A DNA stretch of 19,303 nt from Candidatus Kaiserbacteria bacterium (GTDB lineage: Bacteria; Patescibacteriota; Minisyncoccia; Phycocordibacterales; UBA918), in the NCBI GenBank assembly GCA_007116965.1, contig SKHJ01000022.1, positions 1-19,303 of the forward strand. The letters are read 5' to 3'. A model generated the notes under the pieces. That model saw nothing but the letters and a program-made list of their open reading frames with translations, was not told the origin of the DNA and ran no database searches. Shown here one piece after another: positions 6,781 to 15,269 of this stretch; position 1 is the first letter of the stretch, and each line of letters opens with the position of its first letter. Both the position numbers and the translations under genes were made by a program.

Positions 6781-8214
6781 ATGATCGCTATTACAAAATT
6801 TCTACAAACTATAGTTGTTGCCTTTCTTATTACTGTCCTCATTACTCCTCCGCACATTGCCTCAGCGCAGCTGAAAGCTCTTGAAAGTACACAGTTAGAA
6901 AACTTTGATCGGCTCTCAAATATCTTAGAGCAAAATACTTCTATCAACCGTCAGACCGACGATATCATGGTTCGTACCGAGGACCTGCAAACAATGTGGC
7001 GACAAGACAATCCAGCTCAATGGCGAGCAAATACGGAATTACTGCAAGATACGGTACAAAATGTCGTTGAATTTGCCAACAGTGGCTTCGGCGGTAGTCC
7101 TGCCTTTGTACAGAATCTAGACGGATATCTGGCTCAGATTCAAGACCAAACCGCCACACGTTTTATCAACCGCCTCGATCAGATAGTTAGCTTGCCATTC
7201 CATAACGATGTTCGTAGTGCGCTGATGGTAACGCATCAGCGAAATATGGCGGGCTGGATTGGTGGTTACGGTGGTCGCTCTATCGTGCCTGATCCACAAC
7301 GTTTTTTTGCGGGTGACTTTCAGGGTACCGGCGGCTGGGCTGGCTGGATGCATATGACCCAAGGCCGGATGAATAACCCGTTAGGTGCCTATTTGGTGGC
7401 TCAAGAGCGGATGAACGCAGATATACGCCGCGCTATGGACCGTGAGATGGCTGAGCTTTCTTGGGGTAGTGGTTTTAGGTCCATTCGCGAAACCGCAAAT
7501 GCACAAGGTAGACAAGTTGCAGTTAATACAACTCCGGGTAGTGTAATTGCGGCTCAGGTAAATAATGCGCTTGGAGCAGGACTCAACGTTGCGATGAATG
7601 CCGATGCGTTCGGACAAGAACTCACTGGTGAATTTGAACAAGGGCTGGTTCGCCTAGCCGAACAAGCCCTAACCGGTGCCACGGGTATGCTTGGTTTGAG
7701 CGAGTTGGCTGGATTTAACTTAAATAATCTCCTCAATGACCTGCTTGGTTCAATTGGCTCAGAGCTAGAAGACGCTTTGGTTGATCTAATACTTAGCCTA
7801 TTCTCTGACGAAGAAGAGTGGTCGAACGACCAAGGCGAGGTTATTGATCAGGGGCTGGTTAACACTGTCCGAGACAACATTGAGCGCGTGCTTACTACCC
7901 AAGAAGCATTTGTAAACGAGCTTAATCGCTTGGTTACAATCATTAACGAACGGCCAATGGAAGATTTTGACCAAATCATACTTAGTGTGTTTGGTACAGC
8001 AGATTTATCTTTTCTTGACGAGATTGACGATAATATCCAGCGCTTGGTTTCGTTAGAGCAAGACATCAATAACCTCTCAGCTGCCGCTAGGCGTGACAAT
8101 CAAACTGAAGTACAAACCTTACGACGTATCTTTAATGAGGTCTCAATTCTGCAAGGTGTTCTACCACGTGACGCTGAGGTCAATGCACTCCGTGAGGCGA
8201 TTAATCGTCTCTAA
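6781..8214 (+). CDS. Exported coiled-coil protein of the T4SS-like cluster (TrbJ/VirB5-like position)
   Basis: This 477-residue protein has a clear signal peptide: hydrophobic residues 8-22 and cleavage expected after A29 in the ASA-Q context. The mature part is largely helical. A central patch rich in Trp, Gly and Asn (GGWAGWMHMT, then NNPLGAYLVAQ) is familiar to me from unnamed CPR proteins next to VirB6 genes. The C-terminal third is acidic and coiled, with an EEE-rich turn at the sequence corresponding to about 7810-7830. The position directly before the VirB6-like gene, plus export and helical content, recalls TrbJ/VirB5 minor pilus proteins, but I see no direct homology. It starts 6 nt after the previous stop, has no SD site, and is followed 23 nt later by the next gene. 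Confidence 0.75.
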   Translation: MIAITKFLQTIVVAFLITVLITPPHIASAQLKALESTQLENFDRLSNILEQNTSINRQTDDIMVRTEDLQTMWRQDNPAQWRANTELLQDTVQNVVEFANSGFGGSPAFVQNLDGYLAQIQDQTATRFINRLDQIVSLPFHNDVRSALMVTHQRNMAGWIGGYGGRSIVPDPQRFFAGDFQGTGGWAGWMHMTQGRMNNPLGAYLVAQERMNADIRRAMDREMAELSWGSGFRSIRETANAQGRQVAVNTTPGSVIAAQVNNALGAGLNVAMNADAFGQELTGEFEQGLVRLAEQALTGATGMLGLSELAGFNLNNLLNDLLGSIGSELEDALVDLILSLFSDEEEWSNDQGEVIDQGLVNTVRDNIERVLTTQEAFVNELNRLVTIINERPMEDFDQIILSVFGTADLSFLDEIDDNIQRLVSLEQDINNLSAAARRDNQTEVQTLRRIFNEVSILQGVLPRDAEVNALREAINRL

Positions 8215-8237
8215 CTTCAGCACTCTTAAATTTATCT

Positions 8238-10400
8238 ATGTTGCCCCTTGCAAGACAAAAGTTACTACACCGAATACTTGCTTCGTGTCTACTAATTGGA
8301 CTACTGATGCCGTTTGGAGTCGCATTGGCCCAAACAGGCGCAGGAGCCGGCGAGGGCGGCTTTTCTTTCCCAGGTCTGGGACCAGCTGATCCGGGTTCAG
8401 CCCCTATAACAGATGCGGAGGGTAATATTATTGATGCAACTGCTCCGGGGGGATTTATTACCACCCAGCCAGGTGACCTTGGTTTTGGTGGCATCACTCC
8501 TGAAGAAGGAGCTGGCTTTGGACCAGGGGCAGGTGGAGGTGCTGCTCAGATGTCTATGGAGGCAGATGCAGCAACTTCTGACCCTAGTACTAATCCACTC
8601 GATGATTTAACCACCATCCAAAGATTAGTACTTGAGTTTGTCCTTTCGTCCTTTGGTTGGTTGATGTCGCAGGCAGGTGTTTTGATGGACGCCGCCATTT
8701 ACAACTTTGTGTTCCGCTACGCTGAACTTTATCGCTCCAATTTTGGTACTGCGGTCGAGACCACCTGGGAGGTGATTCGTGACCTGATGAATATGGCGTT
8801 TGTTTTTGGACTTGTCTACATCGGCTTCCGCTTTATCTTCAATGGTGATGACACGAGTGCCAAACGTAACTTGGTTTTGTTGATCATTGCTGCCTTATTG
8901 GTCAACTTCAGTCTCTTCTTCGCTAAGGCTATTATTGATGTTACCAACGCCGCTGCGTTCCAGTTTGCTAGTTCAGTCAACATAGGAGGTACGAACGCCC
9001 GCAACAATGCCAGCTTCTCTGGCGCGTTTATTGCTGCCACCGGTGTCAACAGCGTACTTGATAATAGGGACATACTTGCAGGGATCGTAGACCCAAATAA
9101 TAACTGGGTAGCGTGGGGTTACATATTTATGATGGCTATGGTCTTGCTCATCGCCGCTTTTGTTTTTGTGGCAGTTGCGATCATCCTCGTAATCCGCTTT
9201 ATCGCGCTCACTTTCTTATTGGTCTTTTCACCAATAATGTTCTTGGGTTTTATTTTTCCGTTTTTCAAAAGTTTATCGTGGGCGTGGTTTAGTAAGTTTC
9301 TCAGTCAAGCCGCGCTAGCACCCGCAATGATCTTGATGCTGTACATCTCTTTGATAATTCTCAATAACCTGCAAGGTGCTTTGATGAGTAACGCACAGGG
9401 TCGACGAATTGGTGGTATTCTGAGTCCTGGCGACGCAACCGTTGGTAATATCTCAGGGTTAGATATGTTTACGCTTTTTATCCTCGGTGGAGGCTTTATG
9501 GTTGGCTCCTTGATCGTAGCAATGAAACTCGGCTCAACCTTTGCCGGCGGCGCAGTGGCCGTACTGGATAAAACTCAGCAAGGAGCGCGCCGCTGGGCGA
9601 CAAGAGCGCCAATACGAGTGGGAGCTGGAGGAGCGGCGTGGGTCGGTCAACAAACAGTTGGCCGTGCTGGTAGTCATCTAACCCGCTCGGACACTTTACG
9701 TCGGTGGGAGGGTGCTTCTGGGTGGCGGGGAGTGGTCGGTCGAGCGGGTATGTCCACCGCACAGACAGCGGCTGAGGCTAGCTATGACGCTCGCAATGTT
9801 GGTGGCGTGGGCAAGAAACTCGGCGTAGGTGCTGGCTCGAAGAAAAGTTATGCGCAACGCCAGCGCGATATCAACAAGAAAGAGCTGGAGCGGGCGAAGC
9901 GCTACGCCTCTGGTGTTGATACGCAACTATTTGAAGATAATGATGTTAGCGATCTTTATCAGCAGCACCAAGAGATGTTACAAGATCGGGATAGAGTTAT
10001 CGCCACGTTAACGCGTACTACTAATGCTGAGCGTCGTCGAGAACTTACGCAACAGATCAACGATATTGAGCGAGATATTAATCAATTTGAGAATAACCAA
10101 CTAGTACGGCCAGACGACCTGACTGATGGGGAGTGGCAACAGCAAGTACAACGCTTGCAGCGCTACAACGCCGTACGAACCAATATGCGAACAACCTTAC
10201 AAAATCGCTACGCCGCTACCTTGGCCCAGCGTGGTGAAGGGTTACCAGGCGGACTGAGACAAACATACAACCTGTTCTGGCGCAGTCGTGAAGAGAATGA
10301 GACCGCGGCTGCCGCGATTCGCCGCGATGCTGGTAGAGGTCCTAACGATCGCCTCCTTGATGCCATTAGAGATATTAGACCTGCCGATAATACTACCTAA
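8238..10400 (+). CDS. VirB6/TrbL-like polytopic membrane protein of the T4SS-like system
   Basis: This 720-residue protein is the probable inner-membrane channel component. It begins with a signal-like segment (residues 13-31, ALA-Q junction) and a Gly/Pro-rich linker to about 120. A polytopic core follows, with hydrophobic segments at about 129-150, 183-201, 211-230, 292-318, 320-341, 358-377 and 410-428. The FSPIMFLGFIFPFFKS stretch near residues 330-344 resembles the conserved centre of VirB6/TrbL proteins. After about residue 445 comes a long, charged, Arg/Gln-rich tail with coiled-coil character to the C-terminus, probably cytosolic and able to contact VirB4. That tail and the exported N-terminal linker make it much longer than the classic VirB6 of about 300 residues. 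There is no SD site and CT precedes the ATG. Confidence 0.85.
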   Translation: MLPLARQKLLHRILASCLLIGLLMPFGVALAQTGAGAGEGGFSFPGLGPADPGSAPITDAEGNIIDATAPGGFITTQPGDLGFGGITPEEGAGFGPGAGGGAAQMSMEADAATSDPSTNPLDDLTTIQRLVLEFVLSSFGWLMSQAGVLMDAAIYNFVFRYAELYRSNFGTAVETTWEVIRDLMNMAFVFGLVYIGFRFIFNGDDTSAKRNLVLLIIAALLVNFSLFFAKAIIDVTNAAAFQFASSVNIGGTNARNNASFSGAFIAATGVNSVLDNRDILAGIVDPNNNWVAWGYIFMMAMVLLIAAFVFVAVAIILVIRFIALTFLLVFSPIMFLGFIFPFFKSLSWAWFSKFLSQAALAPAMILMLYISLIILNNLQGALMSNAQGRRIGGILSPGDATVGNISGLDMFTLFILGGGFMVGSLIVAMKLGSTFAGGAVAVLDKTQQGARRWATRAPIRVGAGGAAWVGQQTVGRAGSHLTRSDTLRRWEGASGWRGVVGRAGMSTAQTAAEASYDARNVGGVGKKLGVGAGSKKSYAQRQRDINKKELERAKRYASGVDTQLFEDNDVSDLYQQHQEMLQDRDRVIATLTRTTNAERRRELTQQINDIERDINQFENNQLVRPDDLTDGEWQQQVQRLQRYNAVRTNMRTTLQNRYAATLAQRGEGLPGGLRQTYNLFWRSREENETAAAAIRRDAGRGPNDRLLDAIRDIRPADNTT

Positions 10401-10408
10401 TACTATCT

Positions 10409-11281
10409 ATGCCACTCTCAACTGATACCCAAAAAAATCTCAATGAACGCTTTCAGGAGCTGCCAACCAACCTGCAGCAGCTTTTGACAGGCGAATACTT
10501 ACCTTCAGTCTTAGATGCATTGGTTGCACAGCATAAGCTGAACGACGCACAAGCTGCAATACTTAGTAACGAAGTGACGATGGTGTTGCTTGGCTTTAGC
10601 GACAAAGATGAGTTTGTCAAACAACTGAACACGGCTCTGGCAGACTGTCCTGACGCAACTAAGCAACAGCTAGTCATAGCAGTCAAGACCGAGATTTTTA
10701 CCCTTTTTGAGCGTGAGCTATCCTTTGTAGCTGAAGCTATTGCAGCCGTAGCTGAGGAAGAATTGGAAACAAGTAATGACCGTCCAGAAATGCGTCCAGA
10801 TAGCAGCAACACAGCACCAAACGCTCCTAAAAATATCGTTAGTCAGGATGGATCTACTGCTTCAACGGCAGCGCCTGATTCAGCTAACTTTAACTCAAAA
10901 CCAGCGACGCCCTTAGCCTCAGCACCAACACAAACCACACTAGACCCTGTTCTTCCCCAACCAATCCCACCACCACCCCCTCCTCTGGATAAGAGCATCT
11001 CTACTGAACAAGTAATTCCACCCATACCTGCTCCCTCTACATCAACCCAAGCTGAACTACCTCCATCAAATCCCGTCTCCAATCCTCAAGCCACTCCACC
11101 AACCCCTACTACCACCATCCCAGCGATGCGCACGATGCAACAAGATTCACAACAGGTCCAAGAAAATGTTCACTCTTCTAGTCAGAGCGATCTCCTTACG
11201 AATCGCGAACTGCCACCAAACACACCGGCTAATCAAGCGACAGACTCTCGCTGGCCTAGTGAAGGTGGCAAAGGTGGATAA
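10409..11281 (+). CDS. Cytosolic helical protein with proline-rich tail, T4SS-like cluster
   Basis: This 290-residue protein has no signal peptide or membrane segment. Residues 1-115 form a compact helical domain. Its pattern (a stretch reading LSNEVTMVLLGF, then an FVKQLNTAL helix, then an EIFTLFERELSF helix) matches an unnamed domain I recall from CPR genes beside prgI. From about residue 130 the chain is low in complexity and rich in Pro, Ser, Thr, Gln and Asn, including a run of six prolines (residues about 188-195), so it is probably disordered. It may bind partners at the cytosolic face of the channel, such as the VirB6 tail or VirB4. The start has CT before ATG and no SD site. It follows the VirB6-like gene by 8 nt. 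Function unknown. Confidence 0.72.
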   Translation: MPLSTDTQKNLNERFQELPTNLQQLLTGEYLPSVLDALVAQHKLNDAQAAILSNEVTMVLLGFSDKDEFVKQLNTALADCPDATKQQLVIAVKTEIFTLFERELSFVAEAIAAVAEEELETSNDRPEMRPDSSNTAPNAPKNIVSQDGSTASTAAPDSANFNSKPATPLASAPTQTTLDPVLPQPIPPPPPPLDKSISTEQVIPPIPAPSTSTQAELPPSNPVSNPQATPPTPTTTIPAMRTMQQDSQQVQENVHSSSQSDLLTNRELPPNTPANQATDSRWPSEGGKGG

Positions 11282-11317
11282 ATCCTACTCAGACTCCTCA
11301 ACAGTCAGACCACAACG

Positions 11318-11325
11318 TGTATAAT
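11318..11325 (+). promoter_or_regulatory. Consensus -10 box upstream of prgI
   Basis: TG-TATAAT (11318-11325) contains the perfect -10 hexamer and ends 8 nt before the ATG at 11334. It lies in a 52-nt gap, one of the largest in the operon. This predicts an internal promoter that gives a leaderless prgI-traC-virB4 transcript. Confidence 0.62.
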
Positions 11326-11333
11326 GGGGTGGT

Positions 11334-11762
11334 ATGCGCTTTTCGGTACCGCAGTTCATCGAGATCGAGGATCGTATCTTTGGGCCGCTGACCTGGAAGC
11401 AATTCCTATATGTTGGTGGTGGCTTTGGTATGGCGGTGGCCATTTTCTTAACCTTACCATTTTGGGTATTCGTTATAGTAGGTCTACCTATCGGGGCACT
11501 GGCCGCGGCTTTAGCCTTCTATCCTGTCAACAACCGCCCTTTTTCGGTCTTTCTCGAATCCGTCTTTACCTACGCGATGAGTAATCGTCGCTACTTTTGG
11601 CGGCAGCAACACGAACCTGTCTATAAGCAAAAGCATACTGGCCCTGGTCTAGCGACCCCTTCTGCCGCCGAAGCTGGTAGACCGAAATCAACCAGCATTG
11701 CTAATCTTTCCCGTAAACTAGAGCTCGAGGCCTTAAAAAAAGACGAGCCGCTCAACCTATAA
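11334..11762 (+). CDS. PrgI family T4SS membrane protein
   Basis: PrgI proteins are small membrane components of Gram-positive-type T4SS that fill the role of VirB3 next to the VirB4 ATPase. The 142 residues open with the family pattern FSVPQFIEIEDRIFGPLTWKQ. Two membrane spans follow, at about residues 23-41 and 43-65, then an amphipathic stretch ending in NRRYFWRQ. The C-terminal 50 residues are basic and polar, and probably cytosolic. The TraC-like gene begins 6 nt after its stop and VirB4 follows it, the order typical of PrgI clusters. The start has no SD site but lies 8 nt behind a perfect TATAAT box. The family call is strong; the direct VirB4 contact is inferred from other systems. Confidence 0.9.
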   Translation: MRFSVPQFIEIEDRIFGPLTWKQFLYVGGGFGMAVAIFLTLPFWVFVIVGLPIGALAAALAFYPVNNRPFSVFLESVFTYAMSNRRYFWRQQHEPVYKQKHTGPGLATPSAAEAGRPKSTSIANLSRKLELEALKKDEPLNL

Positions 11763-11768
11763 CCACCT

Positions 11769-12413
11769 ATGCCTACCAACGCCCCCGCCCAACAATTTGT
11801 TCCCCTTAAGGAGGTAAGGGACAACATTGCCATCATGAAGAATGGGAAAATGTGTATTATCTTACTGGCTTCTTCAGTTAACTTTGCCCTCAAGTCGACC
11901 GATGAACAGCAGGCTATCTTGCAACAGTTTCAAAGCTTTCTTAATACCTTAGATTTCTCTCTACAAATATACATCCAGTCCCGTCGCCTCAATATTGAAC
12001 CGTACATCGAATACCTCGGCCAGCAAGAAGAAAAGCAACCCAACGACCTGATGCGGGTGCAGTTGCGTGAGTATATGGATTTTATCCGCCGCTTCACTAA
12101 AGAGGTGGATGTGATGACCAAGAACTTCTTTGTAGTGATTGCTTACACGCCCGGTAAAATATCAGGGGGTGGCGGTCTACTCAACTTTTTAGGTGGTAGC
12201 ACCTCCTCACCGAAGACCATCGATGGGGTTGAAAAGACCTTCGAGGAGCACCGTTCACAACTCGAACAAAGAGTGACCTTGGTCGAAGAGGGCCTCAACC
12301 GGATCGGGGTAAAAACCGTACCGTTAGCCAATGAGGAGTTGGTAGAATTGTACTACCATATTTTTAACCCTCGCGACGTTACCCACGAGGCACCAAAGCG
12401 GCAGTCTGAATAA
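11769..12413 (+). CDS. TraC-like / VirB4 N-terminal-domain protein
   Basis: This 214-residue soluble protein resembles the N-terminal domain of VirB4/TraC ATPases encoded as a separate gene. It opens with the pattern FVPLKEVRDNIAIMKNGK, then a strand-rich LLASSVNFALKS and an ILQQFQSFLNTLDFSLQIYIQSRRLNI stretch typical of that domain, and an MTKNFFVVIAY strand. It lacks Walker motifs. A Gly-rich insert (GGGGLLNFLGGS) lies near residue 135. The complete VirB4 gene begins 11 nt later, so the two probably assemble as motor subunits. The operon order PrgI, TraC-like, VirB4 supports this. The start has CCT before ATG and no SD site. Its separate role from the VirB4 N-domain is not evident from the sequence. 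Confidence 0.82.
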   Translation: MPTNAPAQQFVPLKEVRDNIAIMKNGKMCIILLASSVNFALKSTDEQQAILQQFQSFLNTLDFSLQIYIQSRRLNIEPYIEYLGQQEEKQPNDLMRVQLREYMDFIRRFTKEVDVMTKNFFVVIAYTPGKISGGGGLLNFLGGSTSSPKTIDGVEKTFEEHRSQLEQRVTLVEEGLNRIGVKTVPLANEELVELYYHIFNPRDVTHEAPKRQSE

Positions 12414-12424
12414 ATAATCACACT

Positions 12425-14239
12425 ATGGGACTACTCGATATACTCAACCCAAACGCATCAAATAAGGCTACAGAGGCCTCCGGTGATGAATTTGACCCAA
12501 AGGGAGTCTTATTGAAGACCGAGGATGTAGTATCCCCAGCGGCGGTGGAGATCAATCCTCGTAATATCAATATTAGTGGTACCTACACTCGAGTATTCTT
12601 TGCGGTCTCGTACCCTCGCTACCTCAACGACGGTTGGCTTGAACCGATCCTCAACCTCGAGCGGGAGATGGATATCACCTTAATTATTCACCCGATCGAC
12701 ACCGCTGAGACCCTCAAGAAGTTCCAAAAGAAAGTGGCTGAGGTCGAAAGTCAGATCAATACCAAGATGGAGAAAGGGGAGGTGCGTGACCCGCAACTAG
12801 AAGCGGCCTTTCGTAACCTGGAAGAGTTACGTGACAAACTCCAACAGGCCGAAGAGAAGCTCTTCAACGTTGGCTTTTACGTTGCTATCTACGGTGATAC
12901 CGAGAGTGAACTCAACCGCGTCGAGTCTGAACTCAAAGGAATGCTTGATGCCCGCTTGATCTACCTTAAGCCAGCCATCTTCCAGCAAGAGCAAGGTTTC
13001 CGCAGTATCATTCCGACTGCCACCGACGAGCTGGAGGTGAATAGTAAGTTCAACTCTGAGCCACTGTCGAGCTTCTTTCCTTTTACCTCTTTTGACCTGA
13101 CTGCCGATACCGGTATTCTCTATGGAGTCAACCGACATAACTCATCGCTCGTCCTTTTTGATCGCTATCAGCTGACCAACTACAACTCCGTCACCTTCGC
13201 GGTCTCCGGGGCTGGTAAATCATATAATACTAAGCTAGAAATTCTACGTTCACTGATGTTTGGTACCGAAGTTATCGTTATTGACCCCGAGCGCGAGTAC
13301 GAGTACTTGGCTGAAGCCACTGGTGGTCGCTTCTTCAATATCTCACTCTCCTCCAGTCACCACATCAACCCCTTTGACCTCCCGCCACCCCAACCAGATG
13401 AGAACCCAAAAGATATTTTACGCGGCCACATCATCCAACTCATTGGTCTTTTCCGCTTGATGTTAGGTGGGCTTACGCCAGAAGAGGAAACCGTTATCGA
13501 CCAAGCCTTGCACGAAGTATACGCACTAAAAGATATTACTGGTGAGGCCGACTACAGTGAGCAAGAGCCACCGCTTTTGGCAGACTTTGAAATGATTCTA
13601 GCCGGAATGGAGGGGAGTGAATCGCTCTTGCTACGTCTACAGAAGTACACGCATGGTACTTGGTCTGGTTTCATCAACCAACCTTCAAATGTCGACATCC
13701 AGCAAAAGTTTGTGGTCTTCTCGTTGCGCGATATGGAGGACGAACTCAAGACCATTGCCATGTACATTATCACCAACTACATCTGGGGGTCGATCCGCCG
13801 TCGAATGGTCAAGCGTCTAATGGTTATCGACGAGGCTTGGTGGATGATGAAGTCAGAAGATACCGCCTCATTCCTCTTTATGCTCGCTAAGCGTGGTCGT
13901 AAATATTACTTGGGTATCTCTACCATCACCCAAGATGTTGATGACTTCCTCCGTTCACCGTACGGTATTCCGATGATCACCAACTCCTCTATTCAATTCT
14001 TGATGAAACAATCACCGACTGCTATCGACAATGTACAAAAGACCTTCAACCTGACCGACGAAGAAAAGTTTCTCCTACTCGAATCAAACGTGGGGGAGGG
14101 GATATTCTTTGTCGGGATGAAGCACGTGGCTATCAAGGTTATCGCCTCCTACACCGAAGACCAAATCATCACCTCTGACCCCTCGCAACTTCTCAAAATC
14201 CAAAATGCCCGGGCAGAACTCCGCCAAGCCCAGAGCTAA
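12425..14239 (+). CDS. virB4: VirB4 family T4SS ATPase
   Basis: VirB4 is the hexameric motor ATPase that powers pilus assembly and substrate transport at the cytosolic side of the T4SS. The 604 residues contain a VirB4 N-terminal domain (1-230) and a RecA-like core. Walker A reads S261-G-A-G-K-S266; it is followed by EVIVIDPEREY, typical of the family. Walker B is L465-M-V-I-D-E470 in the context DEAWWMMK, with E470 as catalytic Glu. A later ISTITQDVDDFL stretch matches the sensor region with its conserved Gln, and the C-terminal half includes the usual NSSIQFLMKQ strand. Length and motifs indicate an intact enzyme. It starts 11 nt after the TraC-like gene without SD site. No VirD4 or VirB11 partner ATPase is present in the window. 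Confidence 0.95.
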   Translation: MGLLDILNPNASNKATEASGDEFDPKGVLLKTEDVVSPAAVEINPRNINISGTYTRVFFAVSYPRYLNDGWLEPILNLEREMDITLIIHPIDTAETLKKFQKKVAEVESQINTKMEKGEVRDPQLEAAFRNLEELRDKLQQAEEKLFNVGFYVAIYGDTESELNRVESELKGMLDARLIYLKPAIFQQEQGFRSIIPTATDELEVNSKFNSEPLSSFFPFTSFDLTADTGILYGVNRHNSSLVLFDRYQLTNYNSVTFAVSGAGKSYNTKLEILRSLMFGTEVIVIDPEREYEYLAEATGGRFFNISLSSSHHINPFDLPPPQPDENPKDILRGHIIQLIGLFRLMLGGLTPEEETVIDQALHEVYALKDITGEADYSEQEPPLLADFEMILAGMEGSESLLLRLQKYTHGTWSGFINQPSNVDIQQKFVVFSLRDMEDELKTIAMYIITNYIWGSIRRRMVKRLMVIDEAWWMMKSEDTASFLFMLAKRGRKYYLGISTITQDVDDFLRSPYGIPMITNSSIQFLMKQSPTAIDNVQKTFNLTDEEKFLLLESNVGEGIFFVGMKHVAIKVIASYTEDQIITSDPSQLLKIQNARAELRQAQS

Positions 14240-14241
14240 CC

Positions 14242-14250
14242 TGCTATACT
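14242..14250 (+). promoter_or_regulatory. Extended -10 promoter after virB4
   Basis: TGC-TATACT (14242-14250) starts right after the virB4 stop and ends 7 nt before the ATG at 14258. That spacing places the first transcribed base on, or within one base of, the start codon. It would be an internal leaderless promoter for the distal genes. Confidence 0.6.
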
Positions 14251-14257
14251 AGGAATA

Positions 14258-15217
14258 ATGGCCAATGCCGCAAAAAGCTACGACGAGCAAGACCGTGAGA
14301 GCTATTTGGCGGAGCGCTACGGTTATTACCGACCTGACCAACGACCAGAAGCAGCAAACGACAACCAAAAACCAAAAACGGCAAATAATGTGGTCACGAT
14401 GGAACCGCGCAAACGGAGTGGACGAGCCGCTCGTAGGCAGTCTCCTGGCGTACGACGTGTTAACCCGACAGACCAGTCTTTTCTGGCCGCCAACCAAAAT
14501 CACCCACCCTTTATTGAAGAAGAATACCTCCAGCAAAATTATGGTTTCTATGCTCGACCCGGCGATCGACCCGATCGACAAGCACCAACCGGCGCACCAA
14601 TCAAGACCATCGATGGCCGAGTAGTAGGGTATGCCAAGGCGCCACTTACTAAAGAGCAACAAAAAGCTATTGCAGACGAACAACGCGCGCTGGCCGAAGC
14701 ACAAGCAGCTGAAGCGAAAGAAATGGAAAGACGAAAAATTAAAGTCCGTAAAAAACGAGAAGGTCGCCGCGTCAATCCTGACGGTTCAAAACAAAGCTTC
14801 TGGAAGACAAGTTTTGGTTTTGCCGCTGCTAGCGTATTCGTTTCAGCGTTAGCAACCTTGCAAATAGCGACAAGTTTACTCCTGATTATTGCTCTCGGAA
14901 TCGCGGGGGCAGTTGCCTCTGTGGGACCTCTAGCAGAAATCGTTGATTGGATCTTAGAGACTTTTACTGGCATTGATATGATGGGTCTGGTCTTTATTTT
15001 TTGGATACTATCCATTGCTATAGGGTTAGTAATGATTATTGGCGTATTTATGATTTTTACGCTTCTGGGTATGAAGCCGGCTAGCGGTAACTTGGCTGGG
15101 ATTAAGATTGCTGCGATGTTAGGGGCAATGATTGCAGCCAGCTACCCAGTAGTAAACCTTTTTACTATTCCCTTGGTTATAGTTTGGGCCATAATCGTAA
15201 AATTATACCCGGCCTAG
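14258..15217 (+). CDS. Modular polytopic membrane protein, T4SS-like cluster
   Basis: I do not recognise this 319-residue protein. Residues 1-180 are hydrophilic and very basic, with two internal repeat types. The first is YLAERYGYYRP (16-26) and YLQQNYGFYARP (90-101). The second is RRVNPTDQSF (66-75) and RRVNP-DGSKQSF (170-181). A charged helix at about 131-167 (KEQQKAIADEQRALAEA onwards) may form a coiled coil. The C-terminal part has hydrophobic segments at about 186-228, 242-272 and 282-317, giving four or five spans. The basic N-terminal part should face the cytosol and could act as a docking tail for partners. It follows virB4 by 18 nt, a spacer that also carries a -10 box. A membrane scaffold role is inference. 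Confidence 0.75.
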   Translation: MANAAKSYDEQDRESYLAERYGYYRPDQRPEAANDNQKPKTANNVVTMEPRKRSGRAARRQSPGVRRVNPTDQSFLAANQNHPPFIEEEYLQQNYGFYARPGDRPDRQAPTGAPIKTIDGRVVGYAKAPLTKEQQKAIADEQRALAEAQAAEAKEMERRKIKVRKKREGRRVNPDGSKQSFWKTSFGFAAASVFVSALATLQIATSLLLIIALGIAGAVASVGPLAEIVDWILETFTGIDMMGLVFIFWILSIAIGLVMIIGVFMIFTLLGMKPASGNLAGIKIAAMLGAMIAASYPVVNLFTIPLVIVWAIIVKLYPA

Positions 15218-15251
15218 ACCGTGAATAAACAGCACATCTGTAGCGAATATC

Positions 15252-15260
15252 TGCTATCAT
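15252..15260 (+). promoter_or_regulatory. Extended -10-like box before the Ig-like protein gene
   Basis: TGC-TATCAT (15252-15260) ends 9 nt before the ATG at 15270, within a 52-nt intergenic gap. TACAAT at 15261-15266 is a second match but too close to the start. It repeats the TGC-TAT pattern seen at 5863 and 14242. Confidence 0.5.
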
Positions 15261-15269
15261 TACAATACA

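Noticed and set aside
14249..14704. 151-codon minus-strand frame opposite the post-virB4 membrane protein
   Set aside because: It has no start signal and overlaps a frame supported by promoter position, repeats and membrane segments.
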